A program made the position numbers and the translations under genes. From Molanna angustata (Eukaryota; Arthropoda; Insecta; Trichoptera; Molannidae), in contig OY754986.1 of the NCBI GenBank assembly GCA_963576475.1, positions 8,650,616 through 8,714,615 of the forward strand: a DNA stretch of 64,000 bases, written 5' to 3'. The stretch's first letter is position 1. Each line of letters starts with the position of its first letter. The notes below the pieces were generated by a model that made no database searches, was not told where the DNA came from, and was given only the letters and a program-made list of their open reading frames with translations. Positions 10,757 through 21,089 of this stretch are shown here, piece after piece.

Positions 10757-12045
10757 AACACTTTTGTGGTGAGCGAGTTATGATCTAATATATAAAACCT
10801 GTTTAAGAGCTTTCGATGACTGTTGACTTAAAATATTGAATGAGTTTTTTTTATGATAACCTAACTATACCATCCCATCATGCCATGTCCATATTTGAGG
10901 TAAGCAGAGAGAACTAATGTCAGACTCATCTCTTGACATACGTTCATCGCTTCATTCTCATCCATGTATCATCTCATATTATGTGCTGTTTTTCAAGTAC
11001 TCTTTTCATCTTTATCCTTCAAGATCCCATTAATGTGATTGTGTAGTTTTCGATTATCTCTGCCTAAAATCGAAGCTATTGTGTTTATAAATTTTCAAGC
11101 AATGCAACAATTTTATATTTCTTTTCAATCAAATACGCATTATGAACAAAAACGTCAAAACTAATGAACTAACTAAAATTAAAACATTCCAATATTAGGA
11201 ATTATTAACAATATGAAATGTGATATATTACTGTTCACATTTTTAAAATTAAAATATAAGATTGTTTTAATATTTATTTAATAAACATGAAATTCAATTT
11301 TTACACTGTTTTTTTTTACCTATGTCAACCCCAAAAATGTCTATATGTATCTCTTCTTATGAAAATAAAAAAGTGTAATGGAATAATTATGTTTTTGCTG
11401 TTAACAGTTCAATGTTATATATCTTTATTTAGTGGATACTTCCATCCTGTATGAACCGAGATGAACCAATGTTTATGGAAAACTCTTTTTTAGCTTAAAT
11501 GGTTGCAACTTATTAATGGAGTTGATTCAATTAGTTTCAACTGTAAAAAACACAAACTATCAATAATAAATTATATTATTCATAAAAATGAATGAAATAC
11601 ATTGTTTTAATCCACAAATGAGTATGACTTTAATGAGGCATAAGAGCATAAGCGCATCCTCAATGACAAGAATCAATATGAATATACCTACATTATAGAA
11701 TATAATATAGAGTAGGGGGAGTGCGTGGAATGGGGTATTCTTAGTAAAACTAATAATATTGACTTAATCGTCGCTTAATTACTATTGATAGTACACCATA
11801 AGTATGAAAGTTTTACTAATTATTTTATTTTATTTTATTTAAACCTAACAAACATACAGTCACATACAAACAAATATTACAACAAATTCAATTTTAACAA
11901 TATATCATAGACCAATTTTGTTTGCGGATATTACATTGTCTTTTTAAGCTGCACAGTATAAAACAAATTGCTATTTAAAATTTAGTAGGTACTCAAAATT
12001 CAGAAGAAAAAGGACAAAAAGAGAGAAAGGAAGGTTGTGACACTC
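10757..12045. repeat. Long direct repeat, left copy (1.29 kb)
   Basis: Nearly identical to 18697-20023 in the same orientation. It ends exactly where the LINE begins. It contains an antisense RTE-type LINE 3' fragment at about 10865-11065. Relative to the right copy it lacks about 42 bp after TCTCTGCCTA near 11065. No gene is visible. Confidence 0.9.
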
Positions 12046-12392
12046 CTCGTGATGGTGCCGCCTTGACGTGGCGAGGAGGCTTGCGAGTTTCGAGGAAGGA
12101 TTAGGCTATGCCGGAAAGGGTCACCCATACCGGAAAGGCTATTCCTGAGGAACCAGACTAAGAGCATCATCCCCCCTAATCCAGGGTGTAATGCGTACCG
12201 TGCCCATTGGAGGTTTGCAGCCAGGGGGTAATACAGGCTGTATTATAACGGAGCCTTTCAGACACCTGTCCGCATCTGAAAGTAGATTAGGACTTGCCAT
12301 GACGAGGGGCGCCGTCATGGTGGACGTTTATTTCCCCTCACACACAAAGGTCTGGAGGTTGCCTTGTCGACCGAAAGACCGTACGAACCAGA
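12043..12392 (+). other. 5' UTR of the LINE, structured start
   Basis: GC-rich leader. Its first bases form CTCCTC(12043-12048)...GAGGAG(12073-12078) around GCC(12060-12062)...GGC(12070-12072), the P1/P3 geometry of HDV-like ribozymes found at the 5' ends of several LINEs. P2 and P4 are not convincingly resolved. An upstream ORF (12191-12403) overlaps the start codon of the next ORF through ATGAACATTAA. Confidence 0.4.
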
Positions 12393-13049
12393 ATGAACAT
12401 TAATATAAATAACAAAACTTTACAATCGCCTAACCGAAAAGGGGGCAGACCCGACTGCAAAAGGGGGTCAACACCCACCATAACTGGTGGGAAAGACGCA
12501 GCAACCACTGCGGAAATAACAAAAACAAAAGCAACAAAAGCCGAATCCCAGGTAACCAATCCCGGAGCGGCCGCTGTTGTAACCAAGACGAGCCGTGTTA
12601 ACCCCACAAATCGTGCGTATCGAAAGAGGCGGAGCGCACATAAGCTGGTGGGAAGACTCGGTGGGATTCCGGAAAACGATCTCACCGAAGCGCAAATAAA
12701 TTCCTTAAAATGGGCCAAAGAGCTCTTAAGGAAAGAAGCAGAAGAGGGTAGACCAGCAAAGCCTTCCTCAGCCCCAGCGCGGCCTTATGGCGAAAGCAAG
12801 AGGCAGCGTTCGGGGGAAGGGTCACAGCCGGGGGGCAAAGGGGGTGCACGGTCGGCGGGTCTGTTGTCTGCTCACAAAACGGGGCGGGGAATGGTGGTCG
12901 TTGATCGTGCATCCTTATCCGATCCTCACCTCCTCGCGGTGCCCCCTGGTAATTTGACGGTCATATGGGACGTCACGTGTATCCTCATGCCTACGCGTGT
13001 GGACGCTTGGGGCGGCCCATGGGCCGTTAAAGCTAACGAGGACGGATGA
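12393..13049 (+). CDS. LINE first ORF (218 aa), unknown function
   Basis: An ATG-initiated reading frame between the leader and ORF1. The product is basic and low-complexity: an Asn/Thr/Lys-rich start, a cluster RAYRKRRSAHKLVGRLGG, a short amphipathic LNSLKWAKELLRKEAEEG-like helix (DLTEAQINSLKWAKELL) and a Pro/Ser/Arg linker with KRQRS. That order resembles the N-terminal region of DUF4780-type ORF1 proteins, so it may be a diverged duplicate of the ORF1 start, or an older ORF1 N terminus cut off by mutation. No zinc knuckle is visible. Codon composition is coding-like, but function is unknown. Confidence 0.5.
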   Translation: MNININNKTLQSPNRKGGRPDCKRGSTPTITGGKDAATTAEITKTKATKAESQVTNPGAAAVVTKTSRVNPTNRAYRKRRSAHKLVGRLGGIPENDLTEAQINSLKWAKELLRKEAEEGRPAKPSSAPARPYGESKRQRSGEGSQPGGKGGARSAGLLSAHKTGRGMVVVDRASLSDPHLLAVPPGNLTVIWDVTCILMPTRVDAWGGPWAVKANEDG

Positions 13050-13219
13050 AAAACCCAAGCTAAGGTCTGTCGTGCCGAGAGCTGAATGGCACTTGGGTTA
13101 CATAGTGTCAGAAGCGACTCCTGGGGAAACCGGGCGAAATCCCCTTGTAATGTAGCCTTCTGCGTCTAAGAGGCTCTGGGCGCAGTGACGTATATTTCCT
13201 CAATACTCGTGGGAACTAC
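13050..13219 (+). other. Inter-ORF segment with nested stem
   Basis: AACCCAA (13052-13058) pairs with TTGGGTT (13093-13099), enclosing GTGCC (13072-13076) paired with GGCAC (13088-13092). It lies directly between two ORFs of the LINE and could be an RNA structure affecting reinitiation. No function is shown. Confidence 0.4.
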
Positions 13220-14950
13220 ATGGATAATTTTAAAAAAATAAAATCTTATGATAGTGAAGGAGAGAGCGAAGAAGACAGTATCACTGTCTTGCTGCAGGGT
13301 TGTTCAGAGGCCCTCAGCAGAACAGTGATAGATCAGTCGGAGGGGTGTGACTCCCCAATGACTGTAAATTCCGATGTGGAAACAGGGACTGAATTGGCCC
13401 AATCTACTAGGAATAATTCTCCATTATCTGATATAATGGAGTATGTGGATATCCCACAGATCCCATCAGTGGCGAGTACGTCTCAAACCCTGACAGAGGA
13501 CTGTGAGGAATCCAATATTGGACAACACAGTGTAAAACGCTGTGGAGCATCCAGAAGAAGGCTGAAGAAGGCTCTGATTAGGGGTGGGATGTCTACAGAC
13601 CTTGCTGACAAACCCGCCACCGACATTCATCCTTCAGCTGTTAAAAGGCCAAGGCAGGATGACTCTATTGAGCATCCCAGTAAGAAGGACAAAGCTGAAG
13701 CAATGTCCTACCGAAAAGCCATCAGCCACAAAGTCGGAATCTGCTCTAAGACCGACTCAAAACTTACCGACAAGGAATTAACCACCCTTGAGGTAAGGCT
13801 AAACGAGGCCGTGTTTCAGGCAATGGATGCAAGGCAGTATATTCCAAGATTCGAATCTTGTGTTCCCAAGGTGGGCATACTAGCCATCACATGCATAGAC
13901 CAAAGATCCAAGGAATGGATCGAGAAATTAGTTCCTATCTTACCCTGGAAGGGGGCGGAACTAAAGGTGATCCAAGGGCATGAACTGCCTAGGAATCACA
14001 TAGCTGTGGCAACCATCCCAGGTAAAGCCTACCTAAAACCTCATATGGTATTAAGATTACTAGAGAGCAATGAGGGAATCAACACCAGACACTGGAAGGT
14101 GTTAAACATCAATAAACTTGACTGGTGTTACAAAATGGCATTCTCAATTGACGAGGCATCAGCCAAAGCAATTGAGAGGGCTGGATACAGGCCTTATATG
14201 GGCATGACCAGGATATCCTTTATGATAAAGGAGCTGGGATTAAACAAGGAAAAGGGCCTTGCGACAAATGATGGATTAGCTGGGGCTGGACCTAGCTCAA
14301 CTAATGCCGTCATTAAGGAAATTGGGCTGAATGCTGGAGACGTAGGCCCTGGCGAGGGGCCACGGAATCCTCATGTGGCAGCCTCTGAGATCGTGGTTGA
14401 GGCTGAGTCAACACCAGGCCTGGCCCGACCTGCTCTGGGTGGCTCTGGGGGTTTCGTGCCTGTCGCCGGGGCGTCAGTCGGAGTGAATCCTGCCAGTGGA
14501 AAGTCCATCGGTGTCACCAATGCTGGGACAACATCTGGCCCGACAAAGGTGATGCCGAGGACTGTGTCTGCCGGTGCTTCCAATGCTGGGACATCAACCG
14601 GCCCATCAAAGGTGGCACCGAGGGTAGTGTCCATTGATGGCGTCAATGCTGGGACATCGTCTGGCCCGGTAGGGACGGCATCGGGGACGGTTTCTGCCCT
14701 CGGTGGCGCCAATGCTGGGACAACATCTGGCCCGGCAGGGGAGGCACCGGGGACGACCGCTGGAGGGATTTTGGGGCCGGCACACTCGGCTCAAGGAATA
14801 AGAGGTGCTAGAGGTGGCAAAAAGCTACCTAGAAAAACCTCATATCCCGCCGGAGGGTATACCTATGACGAAAGCGGTAACCCAAAAGCGGTAAATAAAT
14901 ATCCATTGAAGAGCAGGGGCTCCCAATGGAAAGGGCCTAGAAGGCATTGA
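13220..14950 (+). CDS. LINE ORF1, DUF4780-like, 576 aa
   Basis: The RNA-binding or packaging protein of the retrotransposon. It starts at ATG 13220 with an acidic Ser/Glu N terminus, followed by a basic patch (SRRRLKKALIRGG) and KRPRQ. Residues about 205-340 match the DUF4780 pattern: PRFESCVPKVG, ITCIDQRSKEWIEKLVP, WKGAELKVIQGHELPRN and WKVLNINK. There are no CCHC knuckles, unlike R1-type ORF1. The C-terminal third is Gly/Ala/Ser/Thr-rich and contains about four imperfect 21-23 residue repeats with core NAGTTSGP (14515-14760). The last 41 nt overlap the open frame of ORF2. The reading frame is intact. Confidence 0.8.
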   Translation: MDNFKKIKSYDSEGESEEDSITVLLQGCSEALSRTVIDQSEGCDSPMTVNSDVETGTELAQSTRNNSPLSDIMEYVDIPQIPSVASTSQTLTEDCEESNIGQHSVKRCGASRRRLKKALIRGGMSTDLADKPATDIHPSAVKRPRQDDSIEHPSKKDKAEAMSYRKAISHKVGICSKTDSKLTDKELTTLEVRLNEAVFQAMDARQYIPRFESCVPKVGILAITCIDQRSKEWIEKLVPILPWKGAELKVIQGHELPRNHIAVATIPGKAYLKPHMVLRLLESNEGINTRHWKVLNINKLDWCYKMAFSIDEASAKAIERAGYRPYMGMTRISFMIKELGLNKEKGLATNDGLAGAGPSSTNAVIKEIGLNAGDVGPGEGPRNPHVAASEIVVEAESTPGLARPALGGSGGFVPVAGASVGVNPASGKSIGVTNAGTTSGPTKVMPRTVSAGASNAGTSTGPSKVAPRVVSIDGVNAGTSSGPVGTASGTVSALGGANAGTTSGPAGEAPGTTAGGILGPAHSAQGIRGARGGKKLPRKTSYPAGGYTYDESGNPKAVNKYPLKSRGSQWKGPRRH

Positions 14951-16814
14951 GGACCATGTTGATGGACACTCAATACCCAATAAAAATATAATAAAGGCAA
15001 ATATAGTTACTGACAATACTAAAAAACGGAACTACAACAGTGGTGAAGGATACATAAACCCTAACACTGGAAAAAATATCAATGATAAGATAGGTATACT
15101 TCAAATAAACCTTCACCAGGCTCGAGCTGCTTCGGCTATTGCCAATAGAAGGTTGCAGAAAGAAAACCTAACAGCACTACTGGTACAGGAACCATGGACC
15201 ATTAATAACAGAGTATGTGGCTTGGGCTCCATGGGAACAGTTATATCCTGTGACCATGAATCTAGACCCAGAGCATGTATAGTGATAAACAATAATACCA
15301 AATATATTGGCATTCCAGAATTTTGCAAAAGGGATCTCGTGGCTATAATGATCCCACAAAAAGCAGACAACAGAAAACTAATACTCTGTTCAGCATACTT
15401 TGCAGGTGATGAAGCATTACCGCTTACAATCCTTGAAGAAGTAATAAACTTCTCAAAGCAGAATGATGCGAGACTCATTGTTGGGTGTGATGCAAACGCT
15501 CATCATACAATATGGGGCAGCACAGACTGTAATCAAAGAGGGGAAAATCTTTTAGATTTCATCATCACACATAATCTAAACATTGTGAACAAAGGTAATG
15601 AACCTACATTCACTACCAAAGCAAGGTCTGAGGTTTTAGATCTCACCCTCTGCTCACAAAATATCAGTAATGAAGTTATGGACTGGCACGTATCGTCAGA
15701 AGAATCAGCTTCTGACCATAGACATTTAATGTTCCACATTAAAAGCCTGACAAAAACAACAATTCAATATAGAAATAAAAAATCTACTGATTGGATTGGG
15801 TTCAAAGACGACCTTAAGGGTGGTACTAGCCCAATAGAGTCGACAAGAAATCTAAGAAGAATAGATTTAATTACGGATGAACTTACGGAAAACCTAATTT
15901 TGGCCTATGAACAGAACTGCCCTATTAAAACAAAAACTGGAAAAAGGGAAGTTCCCTGGTGGAACTCAAACCTATCCACCCTTAGGGCAAAAACTAGGAA
16001 ACTGTTCAATAGAGCTAAACACTATAGCCTGTGGGAAGAGTACAGAAAATCTCTAACAGAATATCATAAGGCTATAAGGAAAGCCAAAACGGAATCTTGG
16101 AAAAAGTTCTGCAGTACCATAAATGGTACTAAAGAAACAGCAAGGATTAATAAAATCCTTGCCAGGAGGAAGGAACCTGATATAGGTCTCCTAACAAAAG
16201 AAGATGGTTATTATACTGCAACATGCAAGGAAACACTTGAGCTATTAGCTAAAACACATTTTCCTGGATGCGAAACGGTGAAGGAAACCATCACTAAGCC
16301 TCCAGGATGCGATAAACCAAGCTTAAATGACTGGAGATTAGCATCAAAAATCTTCAGGCCTAATCAAATCAAATGGGCTATCAACTCTTTTGAGCCTTAT
16401 AAAAGCAGTGGAAATGATAACATATTCCCTGCTCTCCTACAGAACGGTATAGAAAAAATCATGCCGACACTGCTGAAAATATTCAGATCCAGTCTTGCAT
16501 GGGGCTATGTTCCACAAAGCTGGAGAACAGTCAAAGTAACCTATATACCAAAACCAGGTAAAGAAAGTTATAAGACTCCAAAAGCTTATAGACCAATTAG
16601 TCTATCTTCATTCATGCTAAAAACTATGGAAAAGATTTTACATAGATACATAGTGAGCAATATAATAACATTGCATCCTATTCATCCAAAGCAACATGCT
16701 TACCAAGAGGGCAAATCTACTGAAACAGCTCTCATTGAAATCGTAGGAAATATAAGAAAATCTCTAGATAGCGGAGAAATTACTCTCATCAGAAATTTAT
16801 CGATCATATGTTGA
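14910..16814 (+). pseudogene. LINE ORF2, N-terminal half: AP endonuclease and RT start
   Basis: The frame is open from 14910, overlapping ORF1 by 41 nt in the +1 frame, and has no ATG before the endonuclease, so translation must use frameshifting, reinitiation or a non-AUG codon. The endonuclease begins GILQINLHQARAA (about 15090), continues with QEPW, the catalytic-type CDANAHHTIWGS (about 15490) and ends with SASDHRHLMFHI (about 15710). The RT N terminus follows (YIPKPGKESYKTPKAYRPIS, about 16540). The frame stops at 16814 after GEITL because of a deletion that joins it out of frame to the second half. The lost piece should hold RT motif A with a catalytic Asp. Confidence 0.85.
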
Positions 16815-18601
16815 GAAATAGGGTCATAAACTCGGAACTTGGAGGCTCAAAGATAAGAAGATACCCAGTGAAGGGTACACCCCAAGGGGGTGTTCTATCA
16901 CCTCTTCTATGGAATTTAGCCTTAAACGAACTGTTGATGGAATTGGACAACATTGGCGTTACGGTAATCGCGTATGCGGACGACCTCGCCATAGCAGTGT
17001 CGGGGAAGATTCCCAACATACTCACATCTCTTTTACAGAGAGCATTAGGTAGGATAACTCGTTGGTGTAACAGCAGTGGGTTGGGAGTCAACCCAAGGAA
17101 AACGGAGTTAGTCCTATTCACAAATAAACGGGTAATCCCGACCTTCACGTTGCCAACCCTGGAGGGAGTGACACTAGAGATCTCAGCCCAAGCTAAATAT
17201 CTGGGACTAATTCTGGATAGGAAGCTGAAGTGGAAGCCCAATATGCAGGAGAGAGTACGGAAAGCTACAAATGCGCTGTACACCTGCAAAAAGATCGTGG
17301 GAAAAAGCTGGGGAGTGCACCCGAAGATAACCCACTGGATGTACAAGGCGGTCATAAGGCCAATCATGATGTATGGGGTGGTGGTATGGTGGCATTCCTT
17401 GAAAAAAGGGGCACACCTCAAGGAGCTGGCAAAAGTTCAAAGACTAGCTGAAGTGACAATCACTGGCTGTCTGAGAACTACACCAACTAAAGCTCTTGAC
17501 ACCATCCTGCACCTGATTCCGCTTGACCTCCTTGGGAAACAAATGGCGGCAAACGCTGCCCTAAGAATGAATAATGTTAACCCTTGGAAGGGGACTCATA
17601 TTGGGCACTCCATGATTCTTCAGGAGTACAAACAACCATCCGAAGGTATTGACCACACCATTCCCAAACCCTTCTTCGGGAATGGGTTCTCCACCCAAAT
17701 CCCCTCGAGGGAGATGTGGAAGGAGAGCGCAATTCACCATGGTGAGGCCCAGATGGTGATATACACTGATGGGTCGAAACTGGACGGAAGGGTGGGTGGA
17801 GGGGTATTTTCGGAGCAACCAAATATCAATATCTCATTCAGGTTGCCAGACCACTGCAGTGTTTTTCAGGCAGAGATCCTGGCGATTCAAGAAGCAATAG
17901 GATGGATACAAAGGGCCGCAATGCAAGGCAGCGAAGTCCGTATCCTCACAGACAGCCAAGCAGCGATCAAGGCTCTGCGAGGCGCATTAACGACCTCTAA
18001 AGTTGCCCTGAACTGCCGCATAGCATTAAACAAAGCAGCCGAGCGGTTCAACATACTTGTTATGTGGGTACCAGGTCAGAATGATATAACAGGTAACTGT
18101 AAGGCAGATGAACTGGCCAGGGCAGGTACCCTGTTACCTTTAGAAACAATAAATCATCGACCCGGGGTTCCCATGGCAACATGTAAACTCCGGGTCGATG
18201 AGAAAACGATAACTCGTGCCAATCAAAGATGGTCTGAAGAAAGCACGTGTGCCATTGCCAAACAAACATGGCCAAAATATGATCTCAAAAGAACAAGGGA
18301 GATGCTCTCGTTCAGAAGGGACTCACTAGCCAGAGTCACATCGGTATTAACAGGGCACTGGCTCATAGGAAAACATGCCAGAAGGCTTGGTTTAGAGGCA
18401 TCTGATTATTGCAGAGCATGCCAAGACGAAGAGGAAGAAGAGACGGTAGTCCACTTCCTCTGTCAATGCCCTGCTCTCTCCAGAAATAGGAGGAAATTCT
18501 TGGGAAGTTTCTTCTACGATGACCTGATGGACATAGCGTATGCTGATATTAGCGACGTTCTGACATTTATTAACCACTCAGGCTGGTTCAATGTGGTTTA
18601 G
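16808..18601 (+). pseudogene. LINE ORF2, C-terminal half: RT core, RNase H, zinc finger
   Basis: Begins within RT just after the missing motif A. It contains KGTPQGGVLSPLLWN (about 16875), the catalytic AYADDLA (about 16970) and the thumb NPRKTELVLF. RNase H (about residues 310-445) has the expected acidic residues in IYTDGS, FQAEILAIQ, LTDSQAAI and NCKADELA. The C terminus holds a CRACQDEEEEETVVHFLCQC finger typical of this LINE group. It stops at TAG 18599-18601. This half is intact, but the enzyme as a whole lacks an essential RT segment. The second copy at the right window edge preserves the same C terminus. Confidence 0.85.
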
Positions 18602-18698
18602 TGAAGGGGAAGGACAACCCCACTGTGGTATCACAAAGGGCCAACCGGCCTAAGTGTGTTCTCCTTGGAGAGCTGCCACTCAAAAAAAAAAAAAAAAA
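18602..18698 (+). other. LINE 3' UTR and poly(A) tail
   Basis: About 80 bp of GC-rich 3' UTR conserved with the minus-strand copy at 63523-63600 (CACAAAGGGCCAA shared in both), then 17 A residues. The right direct repeat begins at the end of the tail. Confidence 0.85.
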
Positions 18699-20023
18699 CA
18701 CTTGTGGTGAGCGAGTTATGATCTAATATATAAAACCTGTTTAAGAGCTTTCGATGACTGTTGACTTAAAATATTGAATGAGTTTTTTTATGATAACCTA
18801 ACTATACCATCCCATCATGCCATGTCCATATTTGAGGTAAGCAGAGAGAACTAATGTCAGACTCATCTCTTGACATACGTTCATCGCTTCATTCTCATCC
18901 ATGTATCATCTCATATTATGTGCTGTTTTTCAAGTACTCTTTTCATCTTTATCCTTCAAGATCCCATTAATGTGATTGTGTAGTTTTCGATTATCTCTGC
19001 CTACCCTGTGAAAGACATGACATCATGGTATATGTATGCATGTAAAATTGAAGCTATTGTGTTTATAAATTTTCAAGCAATGCAACAATTTTATATTTCT
19101 TTTCAATCAAATACGCATTATGAATAAAAACGTCAAAACTAATGAACTAACTAAAATTAAAACATTCCAATATTAGGAATTATTAACAATATTAAATGTG
19201 ATATATTACTGTTCACATTTTTAAAATTAAAATATAAGATTGTTTTAATATTTATTTAATAAACATGAAATTCAATTTTTACACTGTTTTTTTTTTAACT
19301 ATGGCAACCCCAAAAATGTCTATATGTATCTCTTCTTATGAAAATAAAAAAGTGTAATGGAATAATTATGTTTTTGCTGTTAACAGTTCAATGTTATATA
19401 TCTTTATTTAGTGGATACTTCCATCCTGTATGAACCGAGATGAACCAATGTTTATGGAAAACTCTTTTTTAGCTTAAATGGTTGCAACTTATTAATGGAG
19501 TTGATTCAATTAGTTTCAACTGTAAAAAACACAAACTATCAATAATAAATTATATTATTCATAAAAATGAATGAAATACATTGTTTTAATCCACAAATGA
19601 GTATGACTTTAATGAGGCATAAGAGCATAAGCGCATCCTCAATGACAAGAATCAATATGAATATACCTACATATAGAATATAATATAGAGTAGGGGGAGT
19701 GCGTGGAATGGGGTATTCTTAGTAAAACTAATAATATTGACTTAATCGTCGCTTAATTACTATTGATAGTACACCATAAGTATGAAAGTTTTACTAATTA
19801 TTTTATTTTATTTTATTTAAACCTAACAAACATACAGTCACATACAAACAAATATTACAACAAATTCAATTTTAACAATATATCATAGACCAATTTTGTT
19901 TGCGGATATTACATTGTCTTTTTAAGCTGCACAGTATAAAACAAATTGCTATTTAAAATTTAGTAGGAACTCAAAATTCAGAAGAAAAAGGACAAAAAGA
20001 TGGAAAGGAAGGTTGTGGCACTC
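18697..20023. repeat. Long direct repeat, right copy (1.33 kb)
   Basis: Matches 10757-12045 throughout, beginning AACACTTGTGGTGAGCG right at the LINE poly(A) and ending GGTTGTGGCACTC. It retains a 42-bp segment near 19005-19046 missing from the left copy, containing the RTE 3' end motif. Otherwise only scattered substitutions and small indels separate the copies. Confidence 0.9.
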
Positions 20024-20400
20024 ACAGTCAAAAAGAACAAAGCAGGAATCAACTACCGTAAACCTCTAAGGGTCTCAGAGATGACATTTTTATATTTTAT
20101 TTTAGTATGTCTAAATATATCAACATTCTTAAAACATTATAAATGTTACTTGCCTTTTGGATGAATGAATTTTGGAGATAGTTAGTTCTGCAGAGAGGCA
20201 ATCTAAAAGTAAGATTTGTTCTAGTACACAAATCTTACTTTTAGATTGCCTAGTCAACGGCACCATTAATAATTTTATGTAGGTATGTCATGTCTGCAAT
20301 GGTACGTCTATTTTCTAATGATGTTACTTTATGATGACGAGCGGAGAGGATTCTATCATCAAAGGCAAGACGGCATTATTTATAATCAAGGTGTTTCAAA
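20024..20400 (-). pseudogene. LINE reverse transcriptase C-terminal fragment
   Basis: The minus strand from about 20382 reads RLAFDDRILSARHHKVTSLE followed by RRTIADMTYLHKIINGAVD, the RR..DM..L.KI.NG pattern found near the C terminus of Jockey/CR1-type RTs. The reading is interrupted by a 56-bp hairpin at 20196-20251. Confidence 0.55.
20196..20251. repeat. Hairpin, 24-bp arms
   Basis: AGGCAATCTAAAAGTAAGAT... and its exact inverse are separated by 8 nt. It sits in the LINE fragment and looks like an inverted duplication of the fragment's own sequence. Confidence 0.9.
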
Positions 20401-21089
20401 ATTTATTTTGGACTTTTTTTATCTTTTTTGAAATTTTGTTTACACTTTATACAAAGTAGTGGGTTGGCCAGCTTTAAATAAATTATTAATTTACATTGCT
20501 TATAATCAGTCAAATTTTATTTTATTTATTTTAAATCACTTCACATCTTACTGAAATTTTGTGTGTCAATATTACATAAACGATTGCTTATTCCTTCACG
20601 TATTTACATTCTTGTCCAATGGCGGGACATGAAGCTGGTAAAAAATAAAAGACGCAGAATCAGAAGACAAAAATAGAAAAACAAGTACTAATTAATTATG
20701 TCACAGAATGCACTCAAACAGCACATATTAATTTTCCTTAAAAAAAAGAACTTGGGATATGTAAAAAGTGTAAAATTATAGCAAATACTCTTGCATATTA
20801 CATTGGTCTGTGAGTAGCAAAGATTTTATATGTCTGACAAATGTTTTATGATTCTCAATTGTTTTCAAAGGGTTGGACAATTATTATTAAATAGGTAATG
20901 ATTTTAGAGCAACAAACATGGCATGTCTTTGTATCTTTCTCCTTTTACAATTAGGGACTAAGTAAGTACATATTATTCAGTCGTTGGTTTACTCTGTTCT
21001 GAGCGCTTAGTATGTAGAGTTTTCTCAAATATAGAAGTTTACTATCTTGAAGAAGCTGCGATGTAGGAAATCTAAACTTTCTTTTATAT
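20401..21089. other. AT-rich DNA without recognisable gene
   Basis: No sustained ORF, splice-flanked coding segment or RNA gene was seen. Confidence 0.5.

Larger units (their letters stand above)
12043..18698 (+). mobile_element. R1/LOA-like non-LTR retrotransposon with RNase H
   Basis: A 6.65-kb LINE with a GC-rich 5' UTR, a small first ORF, ORF1 with a DUF4780-like domain, and ORF2 with AP-endonuclease, reverse transcriptase, RNase H and a terminal CCHC finger, then a short 3' UTR and a 17-nt poly(A) tract (18682-18698). RNase H plus endonuclease points to the I/R1/LOA group; the ORF1 type suggests a LOA-like lineage, but clade needs a tree. ORF2 is split at 16808-16814 by an internal deletion, so this copy cannot be autonomous. 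It is bracketed by 1.3-kb direct repeats. A second copy enters the window at its right edge on the minus strand (63523-64000). Confidence 0.85.

Noticed and set aside
12338..12718. 126-codon minus-strand ORF
   Set aside because: Antisense shadow of the first LINE ORF in GC-rich sequence.
14371..14712. 113-codon minus-strand ORF
   Set aside because: Antisense shadow of the Gly/Thr-repeat part of LINE ORF1.
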